64,000 bases of DNA. Source: CBDATB01 sp965199745 (lineage in GTDB: Bacteria > Bacteroidota > Bacteroidia > Cytophagales > Flammeovirgaceae). The stretch covers positions 186,001 to 250,000 of the forward strand of contig CBDATB010000010.1 of assembly GCA_965199745.1 (NCBI GenBank), in the 5' to 3' direction. Every line of letters begins with the position of its first letter. Position 1 is the stretch's first letter. This document shows, piece by piece, positions 9,722-16,980 of the stretch. A model generated the notes under the pieces. It ran no database searches, was not told the origin of the DNA, and worked only from the letters and a program-made list of their open reading frames with translations. The translations under genes were made by a program, and so were the position numbers.

Positions 9722-12334
9722 TTACTTCAGCATTTGCTTCAAGGCATCAAGTTTCAATAAGGCCTCTACAGGCGAAATGGTATTAATATCTAGCTCATCG
9801 AGTACCCTTGCCATTTTTTTATACTTGCTATTGTCAGATTCAAAAACACTGAGTTGAAAATTAGCTTTAGGCACCTGACTAAGGGCTTTTTTATTTTCAT
9901 TTTTAATTTTGTCTTTTTCTAAGTACAACATAATCTCATTGGCGCGGGCTACTATATCTGTGGGCATACCAGCCATTTGCGCCACATGAATACCGAAACT
10001 ATGGTGGCTGCCCCCCGGCTCAAGTTTACGGATAAATACTACCTGCTCACGAGTTTCTTTTACCGACACGTTAAAGTTTTTTATTCTAGGAAAATCTTCT
10101 GCCAGTTGGTTCAATTCGTGGTAGTGAGTAGCAAACAAAGTTTTAGCACAAAACTCAGGGTGTTGATGCAAATATTCAACAATTGCCCAGGCAATAGAAA
10201 TGCCGTCGTAAGTACTTGTACCTCTACCGATTTCGTCCATTAGCAGAAGACTTCTGTCGCTGAGGTTATTCAAGATACTGGCGGTTTCAGTCATTTCTAC
10301 CATGAAGGTCGATTCACCTCTGGCAATGTTATCAGATGCACCTACACGGGTAAATATTTTGTCGACTAAACCGATTTCGGCAGAGTCAGCAGGTACGAAA
10401 CAACCAATTTGTGCCATCAGCACAATAAGGGCAGTTTGGCGTAATAAAGCCGATTTGCCCGACATATTCGGTCCGGTAATAATCACAATCTGTTGATCTT
10501 TGTCGTCGAGAAAAACATCATTAGGAATATAGCATTCACCGGATGGTATTTGTTGCTCAATAACCGGATGCCTGCCGGCAGTAATTCGGATAGCTTTATC
10601 ATCATTGATAACGGGACAACAGTAATTTCTTTCATTGGCTAAGCGAGTAAAAGACAACAGGCAGTCTAATCCTGCCAATACGAAAGCATTTTGCTGTATT
10701 TGCGAAATATAATCGTGGGTAGTTTGTACTATTTCGTTGAACAAATTTTGTTCGATCGCGAAAATACTTTCTTCAGCCTGAATGATTTTTTCTTCATACT
10801 CTTTTAATTCTTCTGTAACATAACGCTCAGCATTTACTAACGTTTGTTTGCGTATCCACTCGGGCGGCACTTTATCTTTGTGAATATTGCGTACTTCGAG
10901 GTAATAACCAAATACTTTATTATAGGCAATTTTCAGAGAACTAATGCCAGTGCGTTCGGTTTCCTGTTCCTGAATTTTATTGAGATAATCCTTACTTGAA
11001 AAAGCAATTTCACGCAATTCGTCAAGTTTGTCGTCAATACCATCTCTAATGATTCCTCCTTGGTTACTCAATACGGGTGGTTCATCGACTAATTCTTTTG
11101 CTATCTTATCAATGAGAAACTGGCAAGTATGGAGGCGATCGCCTAGCTTTTTTATTTGTGATACTTCGCAGTTCAGCAATAGAGATTTTACTGGTAAAGT
11201 ATGTTGTAATGCTTTTTTGAGTTGCAACAACTCACGTGGATTAATTCTATTAACAGCTACTTTAGAAATCAATCGTTCGAGGTCTCCAATTTGTCGCAAG
11301 TCATTCCATATTTTTTCTCGCTTTTCTTCTTCTTGCATCAGAAAACCTACTGCCTGGAGGCGTTCTTCGATAACAGCCTGTGTTTTGAGTGGTAATACGA
11401 GCCATTTCCGTAACATGCGCGCACCCATGGGAGTTACACACTTGTCGAGCGTATCAATCAAAGACACACCGCTTTCGTGCTGCGGGTAGAGCAATTCGAG
11501 GTTTCGGATGGTGAATTTATCGAGCCAGACATATTTGTCTTCTTCGAGGCGAGAGATAGTAGAAATATGTTTTACCCTGCGGTGTTCAGTAAGCTCGAGG
11601 TAGTAAAGAATAGCTCCTGCCGCCACAATACCCTCTTGAAAATGTTCTATACCAAAGCCTTTAAGACTGGTAGTTTGAAAGTGCGTAGTAAGTTTTTCAA
11701 AGGCATAATCGCCCGTATACACCCAATCATCAAGTTTGAAATAGTTATAGGCATTGGCAAAATGCGTTGTATAATACTGCTGTTGTTTTTTACTGAATAG
11801 TACTTCAGAGGGATTGAAACTCTGCATTATTTTATCAACATAAGTTATGTTGCCCTGCGCTACTAAAAACTCTCCAGTAGAAATGTCAAGAAAAGAAATT
11901 CCGATACGCTCCTGATAAAAGAACAAAGAAGCAAGGTAGTTATTGCATTTGGTATCAAGGACATTATCGTGAAGAGAAACGCCTGGTGTTACCAATTCTG
12001 TGATGCCACGCTTAACAATACCTTTGGCGAACTTAGGATCTTCCAACTGGTCGCAAATAGCCACGCGCTGACCGGCACGCACCAACTTAGGCAAGTAACT
12101 GTCAAGGGCGTGATGCGGAAAGCCTGCCAAGTCGATCGCTGCAGCCACGCCGTTAGATTTTTTGGTGAGTACAATGTCAAGAATTTTACTCGTTTTAACA
12201 GCGTCTTCTCCAAAGGTCTCATAAAAATCACCTACTCGAAATAATAGTAGCGCACCGGGATGCCTATCTTTCATGTATTTATATTGTTTCATTAAGGGTG
12301 TTTCGGAAGAACCCGCCTTGAATTTCTTAACCAA
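9722..12334 (-). CDS. mutS: DNA mismatch repair protein MutS
   Basis: The 870-residue protein has the full MutS plan: N-terminal mismatch-reading domain with the GDFYETF motif near residue 37, connector and lever domains, clamp, and the ATPase domain with Walker A GPNMSGKS near residue 620, the Walker B segment LLLMDEIGRGTS and the ATHYHEL signature. It recognises base mismatches and small loops and recruits MutL. Length is normal for the family. It lies 51 bases downstream of pyrB on the same strand, so it may be read through from the pyrRB unit. Several long frames antisense to it are composition shadows. Confidence 0.97.
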   Translation of the reverse strand: MVKKFKAGSSETPLMKQYKYMKDRHPGALLLFRVGDFYETFGEDAVKTSKILDIVLTKKSNGVAAAIDLAGFPHHALDSYLPKLVRAGQRVAICDQLEDPKFAKGIVKRGITELVTPGVSLHDNVLDTKCNNYLASLFFYQERIGISFLDISTGEFLVAQGNITYVDKIMQSFNPSEVLFSKKQQQYYTTHFANAYNYFKLDDWVYTGDYAFEKLTTHFQTTSLKGFGIEHFQEGIVAAGAILYYLELTEHRRVKHISTISRLEEDKYVWLDKFTIRNLELLYPQHESGVSLIDTLDKCVTPMGARMLRKWLVLPLKTQAVIEERLQAVGFLMQEEEKREKIWNDLRQIGDLERLISKVAVNRINPRELLQLKKALQHTLPVKSLLLNCEVSQIKKLGDRLHTCQFLIDKIAKELVDEPPVLSNQGGIIRDGIDDKLDELREIAFSSKDYLNKIQEQETERTGISSLKIAYNKVFGYYLEVRNIHKDKVPPEWIRKQTLVNAERYVTEELKEYEEKIIQAEESIFAIEQNLFNEIVQTTHDYISQIQQNAFVLAGLDCLLSFTRLANERNYCCPVINDDKAIRITAGRHPVIEQQIPSGECYIPNDVFLDDKDQQIVIITGPNMSGKSALLRQTALIVLMAQIGCFVPADSAEIGLVDKIFTRVGASDNIARGESTFMVEMTETASILNNLSDRSLLLMDEIGRGTSTYDGISIAWAIVEYLHQHPEFCAKTLFATHYHELNQLAEDFPRIKNFNVSVKETREQVVFIRKLEPGGSHHSFGIHVAQMAGMPTDIVARANEIMLYLEKDKIKNENKKALSQVPKANFQLSVFESDNSKYKKMARVLDELDINTISPVEALLKLDALKQMLK

Positions 12335-12385
12335 TGTTTTATTTAAGTTTAAAAAAACGTTATTATGAGCAATTATAATACTTAC

Positions 12386-13318
12386 CTACCTCCCCGAAGC
12401 CAAAAGGTAGAGAACAGCCATCCTGATAGCGACCCCATTTTCTACCTGATTGAGAATAATAGCATGAGAAGAGTCTACTACATCACTAGTAATTTCTACC
12501 CCTCTATTAATAGGTCCAGGGTGCATAATAATAATATTTTTATTGAGTGAGTCCAGTAAAGAACGGTTAATTCCATAATATAAACTGTACTCGCGCAAGG
12601 AGGGAAAGCTACTTCCTTTCTGGCGTTCTAATTGGATACGTAGCACGTTGGCCACGTCACACCATTCCAGTGCTTTTTTAAGATGAAGGCTTACCTTGAC
12701 ACCGAGCTTTTCGATGTACTTAGGGATGAGCGTGGACGGTCCGCAAACCATCACCTGCGCCCCTAATTTTTGTAAAGCAAAAATATTAGACAAAGCAACT
12801 CTCGAGTGTAAAATATCTCCAATAATGACTACTTTTTTTCCTCCTACTTCGCCGAGTTTTTCCCTGATAGAGTAAGTATCGAGCAGGGCTTGCGTAGGGT
12901 GTTCATGCATACCGTCGCCAGCATTAATAACGACAGCACTAATATGACGCGATAAAAAATGTGGTACGCCAGAGCTAACATGCCGAATAACGATCATATC
13001 AACTTTCATTGCAAGCATATTGCGCACAGTGTCCAGCAAAGTTTCACCTTTTTTTACAGAACTTGAGGAGGAAGAAAAATTAACCACATCGGCAGAAAGT
13101 CTTTTCTCAGCAAGCTCAAAAGAGATGCGCGTACGAGTAGAATTTTCAAAAAATATGTTGGCAATGGTGATATCTCTCAGTGAAGGAACTTTTTTAATCG
13201 GTCGGTTAATGACTTCCTTGAATTGATCAGCCGTTTCGAAGATCAGGTAAATATCTTTAGCACTTAATGTTTTAATGCCTAGTAAATGGCTTACGCTGAT
13301 ATGCTTATTTGCCTCCAA
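12386..13318 (-). CDS. pyrB: Aspartate carbamoyltransferase catalytic subunit, probable TTG start
   Basis: The enzyme condenses carbamoyl phosphate with aspartate in pyrimidine synthesis. The carbamoyl-phosphate motif STRTR in FENSTRTRISFE, the HPTQALLDT motif and HPGPINRG near the C terminus are all present. No ATG occurs in frame before about residue 120. A frame open further upstream would overlap pyrR by 67 bases and add residues with no family counterpart. I place the start at TTG 13318, two bases after the pyrR stop, which gives 310 residues, the usual length; an ATT one codon earlier is also possible. A GGAGG follows the TTG closely and is unlikely to serve this start. No regulatory subunit gene (pyrI) is present, as is usual with pyrR-type regulation. 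Confidence 0.9.
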   Translation of the reverse strand: MEANKHISVSHLLGIKTLSAKDIYLIFETADQFKEVINRPIKKVPSLRDITIANIFFENSTRTRISFELAEKRLSADVVNFSSSSSSVKKGETLLDTVRNMLAMKVDMIVIRHVSSGVPHFLSRHISAVVINAGDGMHEHPTQALLDTYSIREKLGEVGGKKVVIIGDILHSRVALSNIFALQKLGAQVMVCGPSTLIPKYIEKLGVKVSLHLKKALEWCDVANVLRIQLERQKGSSFPSLREYSLYYGINRSLLDSLNKNIIIMHPGPINRGVEITSDVVDSSHAIILNQVENGVAIRMAVLYLLASGR

Positions 13319-13320
13319 AA

Positions 13321-13875
13321 TTAAAATATTTCTTCTTCTTGTTGAATGAGCCAAATATTGTCTTGGGCAAAGCCTTGATCTTTCCATTGTACCAATACCC
13401 TTTGAGACTGTATAGTATTAACCGACTTTCCAATATAGTTGGGCTGAATAGGCAAGTCTCTTTGGTATTTCCTATCAACTAATACCAATAGCTCCACTTT
13501 TTTAGGACGCCCGAAAGCCATCATCGCACTCATAGCTGCCCTAACAGTTCTGCCCGTATAGAGTACATCATCGACTAAAATAACTTTTTTATCTTCTACA
13601 AGAAAAGAGATATTAGTCGCATTGGGTTTAATGGGTTGTGGTCTTCGCCTAAAATCATCGCGATAAAAAGTGGTGTCCAAATAGCCAAGTGGTATTGCAA
13701 CCCGACACAAACTCAGCAATTTCTCTTGAATTCTGTGGGCAAAGAATACTCCTCTGGGTTGTAAACCCAGCAAAACAGAATCTCTAAAATCGTTGTGATT
13801 TTCTATAAGCTCTTTGCAAAGCCGGCTGGTAGTAATGTCCAAAAGTGCGGAGTTTAAAATGCCTATCTTTGCCAT
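13321..13875 (-). CDS. pyrR: PyrR: pyrimidine operon regulator / uracil phosphoribosyltransferase
   Basis: The 184-residue protein is a type I phosphoribosyltransferase with the PRPP-binding motif VILVDDVLYTGRTVRAA at about residues 97-113 and the PyrR-typical LQPRGVFFAHRI near residues 38-49. In Bacillus-like bacteria PyrR binds pyr mRNA leaders when UMP is high; whether it does so in Bacteroidota is not established. It is the first gene of a pyrR-pyrB unit with a two-base gap, which supports a role in pyrimidine control or uracil salvage. Confidence 0.92.
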   Translation of the reverse strand: MAKIGILNSALLDITTSRLCKELIENHNDFRDSVLLGLQPRGVFFAHRIQEKLLSLCRVAIPLGYLDTTFYRDDFRRRPQPIKPNATNISFLVEDKKVILVDDVLYTGRTVRAAMSAMMAFGRPKKVELLVLVDRKYQRDLPIQPNYIGKSVNTIQSQRVLVQWKDQGFAQDNIWLIQQEEEIF

Positions 13876-13899
13876 GGCTGTTATTTACATTCAAAAACT

Positions 13900-13907
13900 C
13901 AAATTTA
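13900..13907 (-). promoter_or_regulatory. Putative -7 promoter element for pyrR-pyrB
   Basis: On the minus strand the sequence reads TAAATTTG, a full match to the Bacteroidota -7 consensus TAnnTTTG, 25 bases before the pyrR ATG. A clear TTG at the -33 position is not seen, so this is a partial promoter match. Confidence 0.35.
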
Positions 13908-13995
13908 ATAAACTTTTATTCGAATTAACTTATCTCGGTTAAATTTTGTATTTTGAGCAGGCAATGATAACTTTAAGTATTTAAAATAGTTGATT

Positions 13996-14472
13996 ATGCC
14001 AAAAACCAATTCACTGATTTTACTTCTTTTTATACTCTTTACCTGCGATAGCGGTAAAGTATTTGAAAAACATAGCAAAGTAAAAGCTGCGCTAAGATGG
14101 GAAAAAACTGACAAAAAGTCATTTCAAGTAGATATACGAGATATAGGCGTGAATTATGCCATTAGCATCGCTATTCGTCATCATGCGGCTATTCCTTACG
14201 GCAGCCTCAGGGTGAATATGCGTCTCATTGGCCCTTCTGGCAAAATGATTGATAATGATTATATTGTCCCTTTGCGGAACAAAAACACAGGAGCACTGTT
14301 AGGAGACGTGTCGGGTGATATATGCGATACAGAAACAAGAATAATACAAAAACAGACCTTTTCGCAAGCAGGTAAATACACTTTCGAGCTCACACAAGTG
14401 AGTGCCGCTAAAGGCATTGGCGGGGTGATGGAAGTAGGGCTTATTATTGGAAAAATTATCAATAAACCATGA
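13996..14472 (+). CDS. gldH: GldH-like gliding motility lipoprotein
   Basis: The 158-residue precursor begins with a short lipoprotein signal ending in the lipobox LFTC (Cys16 with the ATG at 13996; a TTG six bases upstream is less likely). The mature part shows the pattern I associate with GldH: a W followed by FQVDIRD, an IRHHAAIPYGSL strand, a P-G turn, GDVSGDI, and a C-terminal GKYTFELTQ...GGVMEVGLII ending. GldH is an outer-envelope lipoprotein needed for gliding and chitin use in Flavobacterium; its molecular task is unknown, and homologues occur in non-gliding Bacteroidota. It is read divergently from pyrR and overlaps hslV by four bases (ATGA), so the two are translationally coupled. 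Confidence 0.8.
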   Translation: MPKTNSLILLLFILFTCDSGKVFEKHSKVKAALRWEKTDKKSFQVDIRDIGVNYAISIAIRHHAAIPYGSLRVNMRLIGPSGKMIDNDYIVPLRNKNTGALLGDVSGDICDTETRIIQKQTFSQAGKYTFELTQVSAAKGIGGVMEVGLIIGKIINKP

Positions 14473-15017
14473 GCAAGCAAAAAATTTGTGCTACGACTGT
14501 ACTAGCAGTTATACATAACGAACAGTTAGCTATAGGTGCCGACGGGCAGGCAACTTTTGGCAATACTATAGCTAAAAGCAATGTACGCAAAATACGAAAA
14601 TTACAGGAAAACAAAGTATTGGTAGGTTTTGCAGGATCTACGGCAGATGCCTTTACGCTATTAGAACGTTTTGAGGAAAAACTCAAGGCTTACGGAGGCA
14701 ATATGAAACGAGCTGCAATAGAATTAGCCAAAGACTGGCGCACAGACCGTTATCTGAGAAGACTCGAAGCCATGATGATTACCGCTAATCGCGAGGAAAT
14801 TCTAGTGATTTCTGGCACTGGAGACGTGCTAGAACCCGACAACCAAATAGCTGCCATCGGCTCGGGAAGCATGTATGCACAGTCGGCAGCAACTGCACTC
14901 AAAAAACATGCACATAATTTAAGTGCCGAAGAAGTTGTGCGCGAAAGTTTGACTATCGCCGCCGATATTTGTATTTACACGAACCATAACTTAGTGATAG
15001 AAACTTTTAATAGTTGA
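14469..15017 (+). CDS. hslV: ATP-dependent protease proteolytic subunit HslV
   Basis: The 182-residue protein is the threonine peptidase of the HslUV (ClpQY) protease. An eight-residue propeptide precedes the expected catalytic Thr9 (mature start TTVLAV). Conserved segments follow: GADGQATFGNT, GFAGSTADAFTL, ELAKDWRTD, AIGSGSMYAQ and DICIYTNH. HslV forms a two-ring dodecamer that degrades unfolded proteins fed by the HslU ATPase. The hslU gene is not in this window, so the pair is not adjacent here. The start codon overlaps the end of gldH. Confidence 0.95.
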   Translation: MSKQKICATTVLAVIHNEQLAIGADGQATFGNTIAKSNVRKIRKLQENKVLVGFAGSTADAFTLLERFEEKLKAYGGNMKRAAIELAKDWRTDRYLRRLEAMMITANREEILVISGTGDVLEPDNQIAAIGSGSMYAQSAATALKKHAHNLSAEEVVRESLTIAADICIYTNHNLVIETFNS

Positions 15018-15027
15018 CAACCGAATA

Positions 15028-15162
15028 ATGAGGAATATAAAATGCTTGTTGATTGTACTTACTGCATCTGTTCTATCTTTTTCTGCGTGTAAAACACAAC
15101 AAAAAAAAGGGAAACTCCCTAAGGGAAAACCGATTCCCTGTCCTATTAAAGATTGTGATTAG
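15028..15162 (+). CDS. Small lipoprotein of 44 residues with a C-terminal CPxKDC motif
   Basis: Beginning at ATG 15028, 10 bases after hslV, a 44-codon frame encodes a complete lipoprotein signal (MRNIKCLLIVLT..., hydrophobic core, lipobox FSAC with Cys21). The mature peptide would be only 24 residues: basic, lysine- and proline-rich, ending in CPIKDCD. The end overlaps the birA stop region on the other strand by four bases. Three features argue that it is real: the perfect signal and lipobox, the tight spacing behind hslV, and two closely placed C-terminal cysteines. Function is unknown; a small periplasmic or outer-membrane-anchored peptide is inferred. It is below the usual size cut-off for gene callers. 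Confidence 0.65.
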   Translation: MRNIKCLLIVLTASVLSFSACKTQQKKGKLPKGKPIPCPIKDCD

Positions 15163-15950
15163 CAAGTGTATCTTTCCGATGTTTCTGTAAAAGCTATTTC
15201 CTTAAAGTTGAAATACCTCACACTGCCTCCAATTTGTACGGCTAATTTACCTGTGTCATTTACACCAAGTACTTGCCCCTGAAAATATAAACGCTTGTTA
15301 TCTTTCAGGTTGGTAAAAGTATGTACTTCCTGATACCAATACATTTGACGAATATACTCTTGTTTGAGTTCCTGTAACTTCCCTCTTCTTAATGACAAAT
15401 AGCGGTGTTCAACATGTTCGCAGAGACTTGTCAATAAATGTTCAACATGGTAGTTTTTTCGCGTTACATTTGATAGGGAAATAGCCCGTAAATGGTAAAA
15501 ACAAGATTGATTGATATTTAATCCAATACCCAAAACAGCACTATCTATTGCATGACCTTTAAGCACGCTTTCTATAAGTATACCTCCCAATTTTTTATCA
15601 GTGTAATAAATGTCATTCGGCCATTTCACCTTTAAACTCTTAGGTAATTTGTTGTCTAATAAATCCAAAATGGCAAGCGACACAACCATGTTGAGATAAA
15701 ATTGATTTTGAGGGGCTAAAAAGTGTGGACTAACAATCAATGAACACATGAGGTTTTTATCTGCTTCCGATTCCCACCGATTGCCTCTTTGCCCTTTTCC
15801 AGCTGTTTGGTAAGAAGTGCTTATAATCGTTCCTTCAGATACTTCTTTTTTAGCTAACAATTCAGTGGCAACATCGTTGGTAGAATGACAATTTGGCAAA
15901 TAGATACTTTTTTTTCCAATAAAAAATGTATCTGGCTCAATATTATACAA
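15159..15950 (-). CDS. birA: Biotin--[acetyl-CoA-carboxylase] ligase
   Basis: The 263-residue enzyme activates biotin with ATP and attaches it to the biotin carrier protein. Seen are STNDVA (about 24-29), the biotinyl-AMP loop GKGQRGNRW (about 51-59), the KWPNDIYY segment with the catalytic lysine, KLGGILIE and GIGLNIN, then a C-terminal SH3-like domain. There is no N-terminal helix-turn-helix, so it is an enzyme without the E. coli BirA repressor function. The start is TTG 15950, directly after an in-frame TAG; no ATG occurs before the catalytic core, so an alternative start is not available. A dead transposase lies 42 bases upstream of it. Confidence 0.92.
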   Translation of the reverse strand: MYNIEPDTFFIGKKSIYLPNCHSTNDVATELLAKKEVSEGTIISTSYQTAGKGQRGNRWESEADKNLMCSLIVSPHFLAPQNQFYLNMVVSLAILDLLDNKLPKSLKVKWPNDIYYTDKKLGGILIESVLKGHAIDSAVLGIGLNINQSCFYHLRAISLSNVTRKNYHVEHLLTSLCEHVEHRYLSLRRGKLQELKQEYIRQMYWYQEVHTFTNLKDNKRLYFQGQVLGVNDTGKLAVQIGGSVRYFNFKEIAFTETSERYTC

Positions 15951-15992
15951 CTATTTCTGTAGTTTTGTAGTAAGTGATATAAATAAATCAAG

Positions 15993-16416
15993 TTACGTAT
16001 TTGAAATTCTGTAGCTTGAGCGTCTAAAGTTCTTTGAATCCAGCCCGGATTGATTTTCTATCACAGTACCTTTACCTTTTTCTTTAACAGTCAACACATC
16101 AGAAAAAGCCACGGTTTTTTCGATAATCTCAAAATCAACAGGAATACAGAGCAATTCCCTATCATTAGGTTGGCCGTGGTAAAAGGTATCAGTCGTAAAA
16201 TTTATACTTTCGAATAGTAAAGATAATAATTTATTGCCATATTGACGGGCTAAGGGTCTTGCATATTTCCGTAGTATTTTGCCTGCAAATTCTTTGCCTG
16301 ATGAGAAACAAGTGATACCGTTGTGAGACAGTCTGCCACTTGACAATCGAGGTAAGCCCGTTGGCTTACTCAAAGACGCCGAGCAAATAGTCTACATACA
16401 AATCTAGTGTTTCCAT
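15993..16416 (-). pseudogene. Decayed IS701/IS4-like transposase
   Basis: From ATG 16416 the minus strand encodes METLDLYVDYLLGVFE and then a stop; the next frame continues with SKPTGLPRLSSGRLSHNGIT, and later IPVDFEIIEKT. These blocks match, in order, the N-terminal parts of IS701-type DDE transposases as I know them (LxxYxxYLL..., TGLSxLLxxxxSHDxITRFLS, then SIPVAFEIIxK). A frame break lies near 16370. The stretch that should hold the first catalytic Asp (DDTIxEK) is missing, and the C-terminal half with the remaining catalytic residues is gone. The longest remaining frame opens with TTG and would wrongly look like a 126-residue protein. No terminal inverted repeats were identified. Confidence 0.75.
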
Positions 16417-16527
16417 GAAATAAAAATATTGATCTATCACCTTTTTTCATAGAACTGCGTGACTTAAGTAGGTGAAAAATATCTTTACAAGTTCAAACAA
16501 TCATTCTATTTAGGAACTTTCTATACT

Positions 16528-16559
16528 TTGAATACAGTAGTTTGATTAAAATAATTTTG
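16528..16559 (+). promoter_or_regulatory. Putative Bacteroidota-type promoter of rsfS-ftsH
   Basis: TTG at 16528-16530 and TAATTTTG at 16552-16559 match the -33 (TTG) and -7 (TAnnTTTG) elements, separated by 21 bases. Transcription would start only about ten bases before the rsfS ATG at 16575. This is the best two-box promoter match in the window. Confidence 0.55.
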
Positions 16560-16574
16560 TACTAACTCATGTAA

Positions 16575-16955
16575 ATGACACAGGTAAATAGCCAGAAGAA
16601 CGATAACACTGCCTTCGTCCAATCAATCATTGATGGAATACAAGAGAAAAAAGGATTTGACATATCACTTATTAACCTGAAAAGCACGCAAAATGCTATC
16701 ACCGATTACTTAGTAATATGCTCTGCTAATTCCGATACGCAAACAGATTCTATTTATGAAAGTATAGAAGCAAACGTCTACCTCCAACACAAAGAACTAC
16801 CTTGGCACACTGAGGGTAAGAATAATAAAGAGTGGGTAATTATCGATTACGCTGACGTGGTCGTACACATCTTTAGAAAGGATAGGCGCAAATTTTATGA
16901 TTTAGAAGCTCTTTGGGGCGATGCAACTATTACCCAACCAAAAAATATATCTTAA
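16575..16955 (+). CDS. rsfS: Ribosome silencing factor RsfS
   Basis: The 126-residue protein belongs to the RsfS/Iojap (DUF143) family, which binds ribosomal protein L14 and blocks subunit joining when nutrients are scarce. Typical segments are AITDYLVICSANSDTQ, the WHTEGKNNKEWVIIDYADVVVHIF core and the YDLEALWGDA ending. Length is normal. It is followed by ftsH after 25 bases; a birA / rsfS-ftsH arrangement is frequent in Bacteroidota, from general knowledge. L14, its ribosomal partner, is also encoded in this window. Confidence 0.93.
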   Translation: MTQVNSQKNDNTAFVQSIIDGIQEKKGFDISLINLKSTQNAITDYLVICSANSDTQTDSIYESIEANVYLQHKELPWHTEGKNNKEWVIIDYADVVVHIFRKDRRKFYDLEALWGDATITQPKNIS

Positions 16956-16980
16956 TACATCTACTCAAAAAATAAAGATA

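Noticed and set aside
11028..11489. A 153-codon open frame on the plus strand inside mutS
   Set aside because: It is antisense to a well-supported mutS, has serine/arginine-rich shadow composition and no family resemblance.
15993..16373. A possible intact 126-residue protein with a TTG start
   Set aside because: It matches only part of a transposase and continues upstream in another frame, so it is reported as a pseudogene.
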